A stretch of DNA of 64,000 nucleotides from Nostoc sp. FACHB-973 (GTDB taxonomy: Bacteria; Cyanobacteriota; Cyanobacteriia; Cyanobacteriales; Nostocaceae). Position 1 is the first letter of the stretch. Each line of letters begins with the position of its first letter. The stretch spans positions 47,777 to 111,776 of the forward strand of contig NZ_JACJSJ010000018.1 in the NCBI RefSeq assembly GCF_014698115.1. The letters are read 5' to 3'. A program made the position numbers and the translations under genes. Shown here one piece after another: positions 7,759 through 17,202 of this stretch. The notes under the pieces were generated by a model. That model worked only from the letters and a program-made list of their open reading frames with translations. It was not told where the DNA came from and did no database searches.

Positions 7759-8970
7759 ATGAAACTTTGCATTGTTACCCATAAAATCAAAAAAGGTGAT
7801 GGTCAAGGCCGAGTGAACTACGAAGTTGCTAACGAAGCAATTCGTCGCGGTCATCACCTAACATTATTAGCAAGTGAAATCGCCCCAGAACTAGAACACA
7901 ACACTCAAGTTAATTGGATTAAAATTCCAGTCCAAGGGTATCCCACCGAATTTCTACGTAATTTCATCTTTGCCCAAAAAAGTGCAAATTGGTTGCGTCA
8001 ACATCGCTCAAACTTTGATTTAATCAAAATCAATGGCGCCATTAATATGGCTGCTGCTGATGTGAATGCTGTACATTTTGTCCATAGTTCATGGTTGCGA
8101 TCGCCAGTTCATATTTCCCGCAACCGCCGAGACTTATATGGCTTATATCAGTGGCTATTTACCGCTTTTAATGCCCGTTGGGAAAAACAAGCTTTCCAAA
8201 AAGCTAAGGTCGTTGTAGCGGTATCCGAAAAGGTAGCCCAGGAATTAATTAACATTGGTGTACCTCGTTCTCGGATTCGCGTAATTGTGAATGGAGTAGA
8301 CCTAGAAGAGTTTACTCCTGGTAAAAGCAATCGCCAAAAATTAGGTTTACCAGAAAATGTCACCCTCGCGCTGTTCGCCGGAGACATCCGCACACCCAGA
8401 AAGAACTTAGATACAATCCTCCACGCCTTAACTAAAGTTCCCGATTTACATCTGGTGGTGGTGGGTCACATTGAAGATAGTCCCTTCCCTCAGCTAGCAG
8501 GATCTTTGGGGTTAAACGATCGCGTCCATTTTGTGGGATTTCGCCGTGATATCCCCGAAATTATGCGATCGGTAGATTTATTTATTTTTCCTTCCCGATA
8601 TGAAGCTTGTAGCCTGGTATTGTTAGAAGCACTTGCTTCAGGACTGCCAGTAATTACTGCCACAGCTACCGGCGGTGCAGAGTTAGTAACGCCAGAATGC
8701 GGCATCGTCTTACCCGACTCAGATGATATCGATGCATTGGCTGTGGCGCTAATGTCCTTAGTGAGTGAGCGATCGCTGATGCAACAAATGGGTCAAGCTG
8801 CTCGTTCTGTGGCAGAACAACACAGCTGGACTACTATGGCACAAACTTATGTGGATTTATTCGAGGAGTTAAGCAAGAATGCGGAACACCGTTCTCATAC
8901 CAACTTATCGCCGTCCACAAGACCTCTCACGCTGCCTTTTGGCGCTACAGGAGCAAATCAAACCAGTTGA
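7759..8970 (+). CDS. GT4-type glycosyltransferase
   Basis: 403-aa GT-B glycosyltransferase. The N-terminus MKLCIVTHKIKKGDGQGRV carries the acceptor-side glycine loop; the donor domain starts near IRVIVNGVDLEEF, with LFAGDIRTPRKNLDT and the EX7E motif E282-E290 (EACSLVLLE). The family core ends near residue 370; the last ~30 residues (rich in S, T, P) overlap the next gene by 92 bp and look poorly structured. Expected role: sugar addition in heterocyst polysaccharide synthesis. Confidence 0.88.
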   Translation: MKLCIVTHKIKKGDGQGRVNYEVANEAIRRGHHLTLLASEIAPELEHNTQVNWIKIPVQGYPTEFLRNFIFAQKSANWLRQHRSNFDLIKINGAINMAAADVNAVHFVHSSWLRSPVHISRNRRDLYGLYQWLFTAFNARWEKQAFQKAKVVVAVSEKVAQELINIGVPRSRIRVIVNGVDLEEFTPGKSNRQKLGLPENVTLALFAGDIRTPRKNLDTILHALTKVPDLHLVVVGHIEDSPFPQLAGSLGLNDRVHFVGFRRDIPEIMRSVDLFIFPSRYEACSLVLLEALASGLPVITATATGGAELVTPECGIVLPDSDDIDALAVALMSLVSERSLMQQMGQAARSVAEQHSWTTMAQTYVDLFEELSKNAEHRSHTNLSPSTRPLTLPFGATGANQTS

Positions 8971-9808
8971 TCAGGTGATAGTGGTTGTCCGTGATACGGA
9001 TACAGAAACTTGGGAATTTCTAGCCCAATTCAAAGCAGACAAGCTGCCACTACAAACTGTGAAAGTCACACAACCGGGGGTAGTAGCAGCCCTGAATGCC
9101 GGACTGGCAGAGGTGGAGGGCGATATTGTTTCCATTACCGATGATGATGCTGCACCCCATCCCGATTGGTTAGAGCGCATCGCCGCTTACTTTGCTTGTG
9201 ATAGTCGCCTTGGCGGTCTGGGTGGGCGTGATTGGATACACCACGGGAGCAAATTAGAAGACGACTCCCGCCCAATAGTTGGTAGGTTGCAGTGGTTTGG
9301 GCGCGTAATTGGCAACCATCATCTGGGAGTAGGAGAAGCCCGCGAAGTTGATATTCTCAAAGGCGTAAACATGAGTTTTCGCAAAGAAGCTATTGGGCAA
9401 TTGCGCTTTGACGAGCGGATGCGAGGTACTGGAGCGCAAGTACATTTTGAAATGGCATTTACTCTGGCATTAAAGCGAGCTGGTTGGAAGATAATTTACG
9501 ATCCTAATGTTGCCGTAGAACATTACCCAGCACAACGTTTTGATGAAGATCAGCGAAACAATTTTAATGAAATTGCCTTGATTAATTTAGTTCATAATGA
9601 AACCTTAGTTTTATTAGAACATCTATCATTTATCCGCCAAGTTGTATTTTTATTCTGGGCAATATTAGTTGGAACCTGCGATAGTTTTGGCTTCATCCAA
9701 TGGCTGAGATTTTTACCTAGTCAAGGACAGTTAGCAAGTAAAAAATTGTTAGCATCTTGGCGTGGACGTTGGCAAGGATGTAGAGAATTCGTAATTCGTA
9801 ATTCGTAA
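8879..9808 (+). CDS. GT2 family glycosyltransferase, overlapping the preceding gene
   Basis: 309-aa GT-A enzyme: TVLIPTYRRPQDL at the start, VVVRDTDTET, and the acidic cluster VSITDDDAAPHPDWL; a hydrophobic segment follows near residues 255-275 (VVFLFWAILVGT), suggesting membrane contact. ATG 8879 has GAGGAG 10 bp upstream, which supports the start although it lies inside the preceding gene in another frame. Translational coupling is likely. The last five codons (FVIRNS) come from AATTCGT heptamers, so the natural C-terminus may have been altered. Confidence 0.87.
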   Translation: MRNTVLIPTYRRPQDLSRCLLALQEQIKPVDQVIVVVRDTDTETWEFLAQFKADKLPLQTVKVTQPGVVAALNAGLAEVEGDIVSITDDDAAPHPDWLERIAAYFACDSRLGGLGGRDWIHHGSKLEDDSRPIVGRLQWFGRVIGNHHLGVGEAREVDILKGVNMSFRKEAIGQLRFDERMRGTGAQVHFEMAFTLALKRAGWKIIYDPNVAVEHYPAQRFDEDQRNNFNEIALINLVHNETLVLLEHLSFIRQVVFLFWAILVGTCDSFGFIQWLRFLPSQGQLASKKLLASWRGRWQGCREFVIRNS

Positions 9809-9818
9809 TTCGTAATTG
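9785..9818. repeat. AATTCGT heptamer run at a gene end
   Basis: About four and a half AATTCGT units span the stop codon of the GT2 gene (TAA at 9806-9808) and end 2 bp before the ATG of the Wzy-like gene. The same heptamer is found near 4275-4310, 16225, 16375 and 41010-41062. Confidence 0.8.
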
Positions 9819-9819
9819 A

Positions 9820-11247
9820 ATGATTTCTAAACAGATACTTTACAATAGTTTTTCACAAGAAAACTATTCTCCTGAGGAGCGATCGCCACAGGGGTGGATG
9901 GCGATCGCCGGCTTTATACTATTAACTGTAGTTTGCTATTTTGCTGGTGCTACTGCTGCATTGCGCCTAATTTTTCCGGTGACAGCTTTAGTAGTAGCCG
10001 TGTTTTTATACTTGCGCCATCCCATTCTCTACATCGGCTTTACCTGGTGGATATGCTTTCTCACGCCCTTAGCTACCCGCTTAGTTGACTATCGCGTAGG
10101 CTGGGACCCTACCCGTCAGATGCTCATAGCACCATATCTAGTGGTGTTTGTGACCATCGCAACTTTTTTGCGCCGCTTTAAAAGCGCCTCTCGCCAAGGA
10201 GGTTTACCGTTTGTTTTGGCTTTTATCGGAGTCTTCTACGGCTTTTTGATAGGTCTCATTTATAATGCACCAATCCCTGTAGCACGCGGTTTATTGGATT
10301 GGCTAGGCCCAATTATTTTTGCTTTTCACTTATTTATTAACTGGCGAGATTACCCCGTATATCGGCGAAATTTTCAGCGAACATTTCTCTGGTGTGTGTT
10401 GATTTTAGGAGCTTATGGTGTATATCAATTCGTTGTCGCGCCTGAGTGGGATAGGTACTGGCTTATAGAATCAAAACTATTCATGAGTTCTGGAAATCCT
10501 GTGCCTTTTGGGATGCGCGTCTGGAGTACATTACATTCAGTCGGTCCCTTTGGTTCTGTGATGCAAGCTGGGTTGCTGTTGTTATTTACCAGTTCCGGAA
10601 GTTTAATTTTTCCTGCCTCAGCCGTTGGTTATTTATCTTTTTTATTGACACAAGCGCGTACAAATTGGGGCGGCTGGTTATTCGGAGTAATTATGATTGT
10701 GGGTTCAGTCAAAACCCGGATTCAAATGCGCCTAATAACCATAATTGTGGTCATGGCAATTTGTGTTGTGCCATTGACAACTATCGAACCAATTTCTCAT
10801 GTTGTGTCAGAGCGGTTGCAAACTTTTTCTAATCTGGAAGAAGATAACAGTTTTAAAGATAGATCGCAAAGTTACGACAAAAACCTAAGTCTAGCTCTTT
10901 CTAATGCTTTAGGTAACGGATTAGGAAATATCTGGAAGGTCAACGAAAAAACCGGTCAAATTGAAGTAGTGGTAATTGACAGTGGCATTTTAGATATGTT
11001 TTTTACCCTTGGTTGGTTTGGAGCAATTTTTTATATGGGTGGATTAATCTTGTTAATTGTTAGTGTTAGCAAATATAGTGAAGGACGGTTTGATAGTTTT
11101 ATCAGTGCTGCCCGCGCTATTGGCATTAGCTCTGCTACACAACTAGTTATTGGTAGTGGCATGTTGAGTGTAGCAGGCATGATTCTTTGGGGATTTTTAG
11201 CTATGGCTATGGCAGGACATAAGTATTATCTTCATCAAGAAAAGTAA
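9820..11247 (+). CDS. Wzy/O-antigen ligase-like polysaccharide polymerase
   Basis: 475-aa polytopic membrane protein with roughly ten or more hydrophobic helices, among them GWMAIAGFILLTVVCYF near residue 25 and a long pair near 260-330. A large hydrophilic loop (about residues 335-385, including NGLGNIWKVNEKTG) between late helices is the layout of O-antigen polymerase/ligase (Wzy_C-like) proteins. With the kinase-like chain-length protein at 1-649 it would polymerise lipid-linked repeat units on the outer face of the inner membrane. ATG 9820 lies 11 bp after the preceding stop. Assignment rests on topology and context rather than on a decisive motif. Confidence 0.78.
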   Translation: MISKQILYNSFSQENYSPEERSPQGWMAIAGFILLTVVCYFAGATAALRLIFPVTALVVAVFLYLRHPILYIGFTWWICFLTPLATRLVDYRVGWDPTRQMLIAPYLVVFVTIATFLRRFKSASRQGGLPFVLAFIGVFYGFLIGLIYNAPIPVARGLLDWLGPIIFAFHLFINWRDYPVYRRNFQRTFLWCVLILGAYGVYQFVVAPEWDRYWLIESKLFMSSGNPVPFGMRVWSTLHSVGPFGSVMQAGLLLLFTSSGSLIFPASAVGYLSFLLTQARTNWGGWLFGVIMIVGSVKTRIQMRLITIIVVMAICVVPLTTIEPISHVVSERLQTFSNLEEDNSFKDRSQSYDKNLSLALSNALGNGLGNIWKVNEKTGQIEVVVIDSGILDMFFTLGWFGAIFYMGGLILLIVSVSKYSEGRFDSFISAARAIGISSATQLVIGSGMLSVAGMILWGFLAMAMAGHKYYLHQEK

Positions 11248-11326
11248 ACAGGAGTCAGGAGTCAGAATTCAGAATTCAGGAGTCAGAAGTAGAGAAACAC
11301 TTTTATTAAATAGACGGGTTAAAATT

Positions 11327-12448
11327 ATGAAAGCAATTATTGTAATGCCACTAGCCGAACAACGAGGCGGCGGTGAAATGATGCTTTGGGATTTGATGCA
11401 GCAGGGACGTAATGCTGGTGTCGAGTGGCTAGTGATATTTTTAGAAAACGGCCCGATGGTAGAACAAGTAAAGTCCCTTGGCATCGATGCGCGAGTTGTG
11501 GAAAGTGGACGTTTACGCCAAATTCACCGTTTTATTGCTGCTGTTTTCCGGATAGCTGCGATCGCCCGCGAGGAACATGCAGATATAATCGTTAATTGGA
11601 TGTGGATTACGCACATATCCGGAGGTTTGGCGGCGATGTTGGCGGGGTTACCTGCTGTGTGGTATCAGCTAGAAGTGCCTAGCGATAAAACTTGGTTAGT
11701 ACGGCTGGCTACTTTAATCCCAGCACGGGCAATTATTACCCTCTCCCAAGATGGCAAGCAAGCACAAGCGCAGATTTGGCCGCACAGACCAACACCATTG
11801 GTTTATCCTGGTGTAGCACTAGACCGATTTGAACCTGATGCTTTACCTTCTCCTGAAGAAGCACGGCGAAAGTTGGGCTTACCTTTGCAGGGGCCACTGA
11901 TTGGAATTGTCGGACGATTGCAACGATGGAAAGGAATGCATGTATTGGTACAAGCAATGCCCAAAATTTTACAGCAGTATCCCGATGCCCATTGTGTAGT
12001 AGTTGGTGGTAAGCACGATTTGGAACCGGATTATGAGGACTTTTTAAAAGCAGAAATCGCTGCTTTAGGCTTGAAAGAACAAGTAATTATGGCTGGGTTA
12101 CAGCGCAATATTCCAGAGTGGGTGCAGGCGATGGATGTATTTGTCCATGCATCTGATAAAGAACCGTTTGGTATTGTGATTATTGAAGCGATGGCGTTGG
12201 GAAAACCTGTGATTGCTGGCGATGCAGGCGGGCCAACGGAGATTATTACAGATGGCATCAATGGACTATTAACACCTTACGGCAATGCGGATAAATTAGC
12301 GATCGCTATTCTCCGCTATCTTGACGAGCAAGAATTTGCCCGAAGTGCCGGAATCGCCGCACGACAACGCGCCCTCGATTTCTCAACCCACAGTTATGCT
12401 CAAAATTTTATCAACGCCGTTCGTTCTGTAATACCCAGCGTTTCCTAG
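11327..12448 (+). CDS. GT4-type glycosyltransferase, last gene of the polysaccharide cluster
   Basis: 373-aa GT-B enzyme. N-terminal domain: AIIVMPLAEQRGGGEMML (acceptor-side glycine loop); donor domain: GIVGRLQRWKGMHVL and EX7E at E279-E287 (EPFGIVIIE), then GGPTEIITDGINGLL. It ends the + strand run; the following 338 bp contain MITE-B and other repeats. It is separated from the polymerase gene by 79 bp with CAGAATT-type repeats. It probably completes the set of transferases for the repeat unit. Confidence 0.88.
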   Translation: MKAIIVMPLAEQRGGGEMMLWDLMQQGRNAGVEWLVIFLENGPMVEQVKSLGIDARVVESGRLRQIHRFIAAVFRIAAIAREEHADIIVNWMWITHISGGLAAMLAGLPAVWYQLEVPSDKTWLVRLATLIPARAIITLSQDGKQAQAQIWPHRPTPLVYPGVALDRFEPDALPSPEEARRKLGLPLQGPLIGIVGRLQRWKGMHVLVQAMPKILQQYPDAHCVVVGGKHDLEPDYEDFLKAEIAALGLKEQVIMAGLQRNIPEWVQAMDVFVHASDKEPFGIVIIEAMALGKPVIAGDAGGPTEIITDGINGLLTPYGNADKLAIAILRYLDEQEFARSAGIAARQRALDFSTHSYAQNFINAVRSVIPSVS

Positions 12449-12481
12449 ATAGAAAACTCAACTTTTATTAATATAGTTCGC

Positions 12482-12578
12482 TTACAGCAATTTTCAGGTA
12501 AATAAACCGCGTTGTAGGGTAGCACCGCTGTGCTACCCTACCGAGGATTGTGGTTCAAATAGATGAAAAACGCTGTAA
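12482..12578. repeat. MITE-B, full copy (97 bp)
   Basis: Ends TTACAGCAATTTTCAGGTA and its imperfect complement ATGAAAAACGCTGTAA, with a central palindrome GTAGGGTAGCAC/GTGCTACCCTAC. A second full copy of exactly the same length lies at 36375-36471. The rest of the 12449-12786 gap has no gene; it carries a weaker MITE-B relic around 12705-12765 (GTGCCCCTACCCGTGTACTT, TTTACCTGAAAT). Confidence 0.75.
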
Positions 12579-12786
12579 TATCATGTCCGCCTAATCACTT
12601 ATCAAAAAAATCTCCGCGTCAGAGCGTCCCCGTGTCTTTGCGTCGGTCTAAATAATAAGTCTTTTCCCGGACATGATATAATTCCCACCGACTAACTGAA
12701 TCATAATCGTAGTAGGGAACATGGCTGTGCCCCTACCCGTGTACTTCATTTACCTGAAATAGGGTGTACCATGCGATCGCAGTAAT

Positions 12787-13488
12787 CTAAATTGTATCTG
12801 GATCGATATTAAACTCTCGCAATTTTGCTGCCAACCGTTCTGCCTTTTGTTCTGCTTGTTGTAATCTTTCTTCTGTCTGTTCTGCCGTTTCTTCAGGTGT
12901 TGGTACTAGTCGTATATCTGGTGTAAAAAACCGCAATATTCCCTGATGAATTCCTAGATATAACCCTAACTGTTGACTCCATAAATATCCTTGTTCATTT
13001 ACTTGCAGAGGTTGATATTTTCCATCTACTAAATGAAATCCTGCAAATTCTAATGTGTATGGGTCAAACCAAAAATAATCAGGAGTCCGGAAAGTATCTT
13101 GATAAATTTCTTTTTTTAAACCTTTGTCTGTCTTCGCTGTTGAGTCTGACAAAATTTCTAGAATGAAATTCGGATATTTACCATCTTCTTCCCAGACTAC
13201 CCAACTCTTACGGGTTTTGCGTTGGGTTCCCAACACTACAAAAAAGTCTGGTCCTCGGAAAGATTCTGATTTGCGTTGGTGTGGACTGTAGTAGATAGTC
13301 AAGTTTCCGGCTGCATAAAAATCATTTCTATCTCGCCAGAACAATTCTAGACATGTTAAAAGTAAAATTATTTGTCGTAAATGTAGTTCGGTTTCCAAGG
13401 GAGGTTCATCACTATATAAATCACCAGGGGGAAATATAACATCACCAGGGATGCCTTCTTGAGAATCTAATTCTTGAGCTATGGTCAT
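12787..13488 (-). CDS. Uma2 family (DUF820) putative endonuclease with coiled-coil tail
   Basis: 233-aa Uma2 family protein: PD-(D/E)XK nuclease fold very common in cyanobacteria; cellular role unknown. Seen: the core strand with an acidic residue and the E...K pair (GPDFFVVLG; PNFILEILSDST; later LKKEIYQDTFRTPDYFWFDP). After residue ~195 comes a charged helical tail (EETAEQTEERLQQAEQKAERLAAKL) ending FNIDPDTI; the Uma2 gene at 62460 has the same tail type. It stands alone, convergent to the polysaccharide cluster and divergent from pheT. Confidence 0.85.
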   Translation of the reverse strand: MTIAQELDSQEGIPGDVIFPPGDLYSDEPPLETELHLRQIILLLTCLELFWRDRNDFYAAGNLTIYYSPHQRKSESFRGPDFFVVLGTQRKTRKSWVVWEEDGKYPNFILEILSDSTAKTDKGLKKEIYQDTFRTPDYFWFDPYTLEFAGFHLVDGKYQPLQVNEQGYLWSQQLGLYLGIHQGILRFFTPDIRLVPTPEETAEQTEERLQQAEQKAERLAAKLREFNIDPDTI

Positions 13489-13751
13489 AGAATGGATAGG
13501 GCATCAATTATTTATGAATTTATTTTAGCCTTGACACGCCACTAGGATAATTCAAAGTTGACTCGTCGGTTACCTTTATGATATGTGTGCAAAACACGAA
13601 GAAAAGATTAGCATGGGGGATTGTTCTGCTAGTCTAACGTAGTAGGATTGTTCAAGTGAAAGGCTATGAATTGCAGAGTGAATAGCGATCGCTACGCTAA
13701 CAGACACTCTAAAATGAGAGCAACAGACGATTCCTAAAACCAGCACACTCC

Positions 13752-16214
13752 ATGCGTATTTCTCTCAATTGGCTGCGCGAACTAGTAGAGATAAAACTTA
13801 GTCCAGAAGAATTAGCCGAAACCCTGACTATGGCGGGGTTTGAAGTAGAAGATATTGAAGACCGCCGTACTTGGGCTAATGGCGTGGTTGTGGGTAGAGT
13901 GCTTGAGCGTCAACCCCACCCAAATGCTGATAAATTAAGTGTTTGCCAAGTCGATATTGGCGCAGATGAGACTTTAAATATTGTCTGTGGCGCTGCTAAC
14001 GTCAAGGCAGATATCTATGTGCCAGTGGCAACTACGGGTACTTACTTACCCAACATCGACTTAAAAATTAAACCTGCAAAACTGCGTGGTGTCCCCTCCC
14101 AGGGCATGATTTGTTCTTTAAAAGAACTTGGTTTACCCACTGATGTAGACGGAATTCATATTTTTACCCAGGAAAATTTACCCTTGGGCAGTGATGTGCG
14201 TCCGTTGTTGGGTTTAGATGATGTCATTTTAGACCTCACGGCAACTGCTAATCGCGCTGATGCGTTGAGTATGGTAGGCGTAGCACGGGAAGTAGCAGCC
14301 TTGACTGGTGGAAAACTCAGTATTCCTGTACCGAGTGAAGTGCCAATTACCAAAAATACAGGAAATTTAACTTTAAAAATTGGTGACACCCAAGCTTGTC
14401 CTGCTTACATTGGTACGGTCATTGAACAAGTTAAAATTGTCCCATCTCCCGAATGGTTGCAACAGCGTTTACGGTCTGCGGGAGTACGTCCCATAAATAA
14501 TGTCGTGGACATTACTAACTACGTGTTGTTGGAATGGGGACAACCACTGCACGCGTTTGATTGCGATCGCCTAAAATCAGTTGCAAGTAGCGAAAATTTA
14601 ACCATCGGCGTCCGCTTCGCCACTGCTGGAGAATCCCTCAAAACCCTGGATGGGCAAACTCGCACTTTAGCATCCCAAAATTTATTAATCACCGCCAACG
14701 AAAAACCCGTTGCACTGGCGGGAGTCATGGGTGGAGAAGAAAGCGAAGTCCATGAAGGTACCGAAAGCCTAGTTTTAGAAGCCGCTTTATTTGATTCCGT
14801 AGCAATTCGCCGTTCTTCTCGCAGTGTTGGCTTAAGAAGTGAAGCTTCTGGTAGATACGAAAGAGGAGTTAACCGCGCTGAATTGGAAGTCGCAAATCGC
14901 CGCGCCTTGTCGTTAATTAGCGAATTAGCCAGTGGAATTATTATCCACCAAGAAATCGCCGACACCCGCCCCGATCCATCTACCTGGACTCGTTCCATTG
15001 CACTGCGTTTAGATAGAGTCAATCAGATACTAGGGCCAATCGATTTGGGAGAGGATACAGGAGAACTCCAAGAACAAGACGTTGAAAGGATTTTGACTGC
15101 ATTAGGCTGTCAGTTGACTTCTTCAGGCAATGTCTTAGGAGAAGACAACACACTCCAACCCACATGGTCTGTTTCTGTACCACCCTATCGCTACCGGGAT
15201 TTAGAACGGGAAATTGACTTAATTGAAGAAATCGCCCGTCTGTATGGGTACAACAGATTTTGTGATACCTTACCAGAAAAAGCCGAAGCGGGTTATCTGC
15301 CTTTAGACCAGGAATTGATTCGCAAATTACGAGCTTTTTTTCGGGCAGAAGGGTTAACAGAATTAATTCATTACTCTTTAGTTAAACCAGGAGAAGACAG
15401 ACAGATAGTATTAACAAATCCATTATTTGTTGAATATTCAGCGCTGCGAACCGATTTAATATCCGGGTTAATTGACGCCTTTCAATATAATATAGAGCAG
15501 GGTAACGGCGCCCTCAACGGCTTTGAAGTCGGGCAAATTTTTTGGCAAGAAGAAGACGGTTTCCAAGAAGCAGAAGCCCTGGCTGGTATTGTGGGAGGCG
15601 ACACCTCCATTGGTAAATGGTCAAAAGGCGGGCGAGAACAACCCTTGAATTGGTTTGAAGCCAAAGGGATTTTAGAAAGTGTATTTCGCCAACTTGGCTT
15701 GCAAGTAGAATATCAACCCGATCGCCGAGATGAACGCTTACATCCTGGACGCACCGCCTCTTTATGGATTAGAGGTAGTAGACTGGGAATTTTTGGGCAA
15801 ATTCATCCCCAACTGCGGCGAGAAAAAGGCTTACCTGATTCAGCTTATGTTTTTCAATTAGATTTAGATGTACTTTTAAGTTCTCTAGAAGAAGATGAAA
15901 TTCTTACCCCCACATTTCATCCCTATTCCACCTATCCAGCAAGCGATCGCGACATCGCCTTTTTCGCACCCGTCAAAGTCTCAGTTGCCGAACTGCAAAA
16001 AGCAATCACCAAAGCTGGCAAAGATTTGCTCGAATCAGTGGAATTGTTTGATGAATATCGTGGCGAAAACGTCCCCGAAGGCCAGCGGAGTCTAGCATTC
16101 CGCCTAATTTATCGGGCAAGCGATCGTACTCTTACTGAGGCAGAAGTCGAACCAGTACACAATAAAGTCCGCGAAGCCTTAGTGGAAAAATTCGGCGTCA
16201 ATTTGAGAAGTTAG
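13752..16214 (+). CDS. pheT: Phenylalanine--tRNA ligase beta subunit
   Basis: 820-aa PheT, the beta subunit of the (alpha-beta)2 enzyme charging tRNA-Phe. Domains in order: N-terminal [16 protein letters not shown]-fold tRNA-binding region (about 40-150, [17 protein letters not shown]); B3/B4 editing domain (about 215-390, with [14 protein letters not shown]); B5 domain (about 405-495); catalytic-like domain; C-terminal anticodon-binding FDX-ACB domain (about 725-820, [17 protein letters not shown]). Length matches the family. ATG 13752 begins the canonical N-terminus. pheS is not adjacent, which is common in cyanobacteria. Housekeeping, cytosolic. Confidence 0.97.
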   Translation: MRISLNWLRELVEIKLSPEELAETLTMAGFEVEDIEDRRTWANGVVVGRVLERQPHPNADKLSVCQVDIGADETLNIVCGAANVKADIYVPVATTGTYLPNIDLKIKPAKLRGVPSQGMICSLKELGLPTDVDGIHIFTQENLPLGSDVRPLLGLDDVILDLTATANRADALSMVGVAREVAALTGGKLSIPVPSEVPITKNTGNLTLKIGDTQACPAYIGTVIEQVKIVPSPEWLQQRLRSAGVRPINNVVDITNYVLLEWGQPLHAFDCDRLKSVASSENLTIGVRFATAGESLKTLDGQTRTLASQNLLITANEKPVALAGVMGGEESEVHEGTESLVLEAALFDSVAIRRSSRSVGLRSEASGRYERGVNRAELEVANRRALSLISELASGIIIHQEIADTRPDPSTWTRSIALRLDRVNQILGPIDLGEDTGELQEQDVERILTALGCQLTSSGNVLGEDNTLQPTWSVSVPPYRYRDLEREIDLIEEIARLYGYNRFCDTLPEKAEAGYLPLDQELIRKLRAFFRAEGLTELIHYSLVKPGEDRQIVLTNPLFVEYSALRTDLISGLIDAFQYNIEQGNGALNGFEVGQIFWQEEDGFQEAEALAGIVGGDTSIGKWSKGGREQPLNWFEAKGILESVFRQLGLQVEYQPDRRDERLHPGRTASLWIRGSRLGIFGQIHPQLRREKGLPDSAYVFQLDLDVLLSSLEEDEILTPTFHPYSTYPASDRDIAFFAPVKVSVAELQKAITKAGKDLLESVELFDEYRGENVPEGQRSLAFRLIYRASDRTLTEAEVEPVHNKVREALVEKFGVNLRS

Positions 16215-16220
16215 TCAAGA

Positions 16221-16500
16221 ATAATTCATAATTCGTAGTTCGTAATTCGTAATTACCTACGCTTAAAAAACGTGGGCTTGGGTCATAGACGCTTTATATC
16301 TCAGACTTCGTGTCTCGGTATAATTCTTTTTTAGATAGGCTTGAGACCCACAAATAAAATTATCTTAATAATTACGAATTACGAATTACGAATTAGTAAT
16401 TATTTTGAGTTAGGAGTTATGAATTAATGATTCCTCACTCCCCAAGGTACTGGCTGCAAAATCTAAAATCCAAAATCTAAAATCCAAAATAGTCTCGGTT
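16221..16500. other. Repeat-rich gap after pheT
   Basis: AATTCGT/ACGAATT heptamers at about 16225-16252 and 16372-16396 flank a stretch with AAAACGTGGGCTTGGGTCATAGACGC; a relative of that motif (GGCTTGGGTCGTAGACGC) recurs near 22003. AAAATCC/AAAATCT heptamers occupy about 16456-16490, directly before the next gene. No gene is visible. Confidence 0.6.
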
Positions 16501-16770
16501 ATGCCTAAATATATATTCTGGGGAACTTACTGCGAAGACGTTCTTGAAAAACGTGTCCCTCACCGTGAAGCTCATTTAGACGGATTAGCAAAACAGAAAG
16601 AATCCGGTGTGCTGATTACCATTGGCCCCACCAAAGATGTCACAAAAATTTTTGGAATTTACGAAGCCGAAGACGAAGCCACAGTCCGCGAATTAATTGA
16701 AAACGATCCCTACTGGAAAAATGGGATCTGGACTGAGTATTCTGTTAAAGAATGGATTCAGGCTGTTTGA
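16501..16770 (+). CDS. YciI family protein
   Basis: 89-aa YciI/YCII-related protein, a small ferredoxin-like alpha/beta barrel dimer of uncertain enzymatic role. Seen: PHREAHLDGLAKQKESGVLITIGPT, where the family's conserved histidine (HLDGL) and the following strand sit, and ENDPYWKNGIWTEYSVKEW near the end, the usual DPYxxAGL region. ATG 16501 gives full length. A 21-bp minisatellite begins 54 bp after the stop. Confidence 0.9.
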   Translation: MPKYIFWGTYCEDVLEKRVPHREAHLDGLAKQKESGVLITIGPTKDVTKIFGIYEAEDEATVRELIENDPYWKNGIWTEYSVKEWIQAV

Positions 16771-16823
16771 ATTTGGTATGGGAGATGAGGGAGATGAGGG
16801 AAATGAGGGAGTTTGGCGTTTTG

Positions 16824-17097
16824 AACCTCAAAGTTGCACCTCTGAACTCGAACGTTGCACCTCTGAACTCGAACGTTGTACCTCTGAAGCTCAACATCGT
16901 ACCTCTGAACCTCGAAGTTGCACCTTTGAACCTCGAAGTTGCACCTTTGAACCTCGAAGTTGCGCCTTTAACCCTCGAAGTTGCACCTTTGAACTCGAAC
17001 GTTGCACCTTTGAACCTCGAAGTTGCACCTTTGAACTCGAACGTTGCACCTTTGAACCTCGAAGTTGCACCTTTTAACTCGAACGTTGAGCCTTTTG
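16824..17097. repeat. 21-bp minisatellite, about 13 units
   Basis: Tandem units of AACCTCGAAGTTGCACCTTTG alternating with AACTCGAACGTTGCACCTTTG. Because 21 is divisible by 3, reading frames stay open through it on both strands and give 7-residue periodic peptides, but none has an independent start signal or family resemblance. It lies between yciI and the Tab2 gene. Confidence 0.9.
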
Positions 17098-17119
17098 ACT
17101 TCAAACTCCTAGTTTTAAC

Positions 17120-17200
17120 TCTCCTCCATCTCCCCCTGCCTCCCCTGCCCCCACTTCCCCCCACTCCCCACTCCCCACTCCCCACTCCCCACTCCCCACA
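17120..17200. repeat. C-rich repeats including ACTCCCC heptamers
   Basis: CTCCCCCTGCCTCCCCTGCC-type sequence passes into at least five ACTCCCC units and ends 3 bp before the ATG of the Tab2 gene. The same heptamer is found at about 29500-29525. The ribosome binding region of the next gene is thus made of repeat DNA and lacks a G-rich Shine-Dalgarno. Confidence 0.75.
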
Positions 17201-17202
17201 TT

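Noticed and set aside
7330..7857. Open frame on the - strand overlapping two glycosyltransferase genes
   Set aside because: It runs antisense through the end of one clear gene and the start of another and through a repeat; composition shows no family.
13489..13751. tRNA-sensing leader (T-box) before pheT
   Set aside because: No T-box consensus or terminator/antiterminator pair is visible, and T-boxes are not known in cyanobacteria.
16824..17097. Possible CRISPR array
   Set aside because: Units are contiguous without spacers, and no cas genes are in the window. The other tandem arrays likewise lack spacers.
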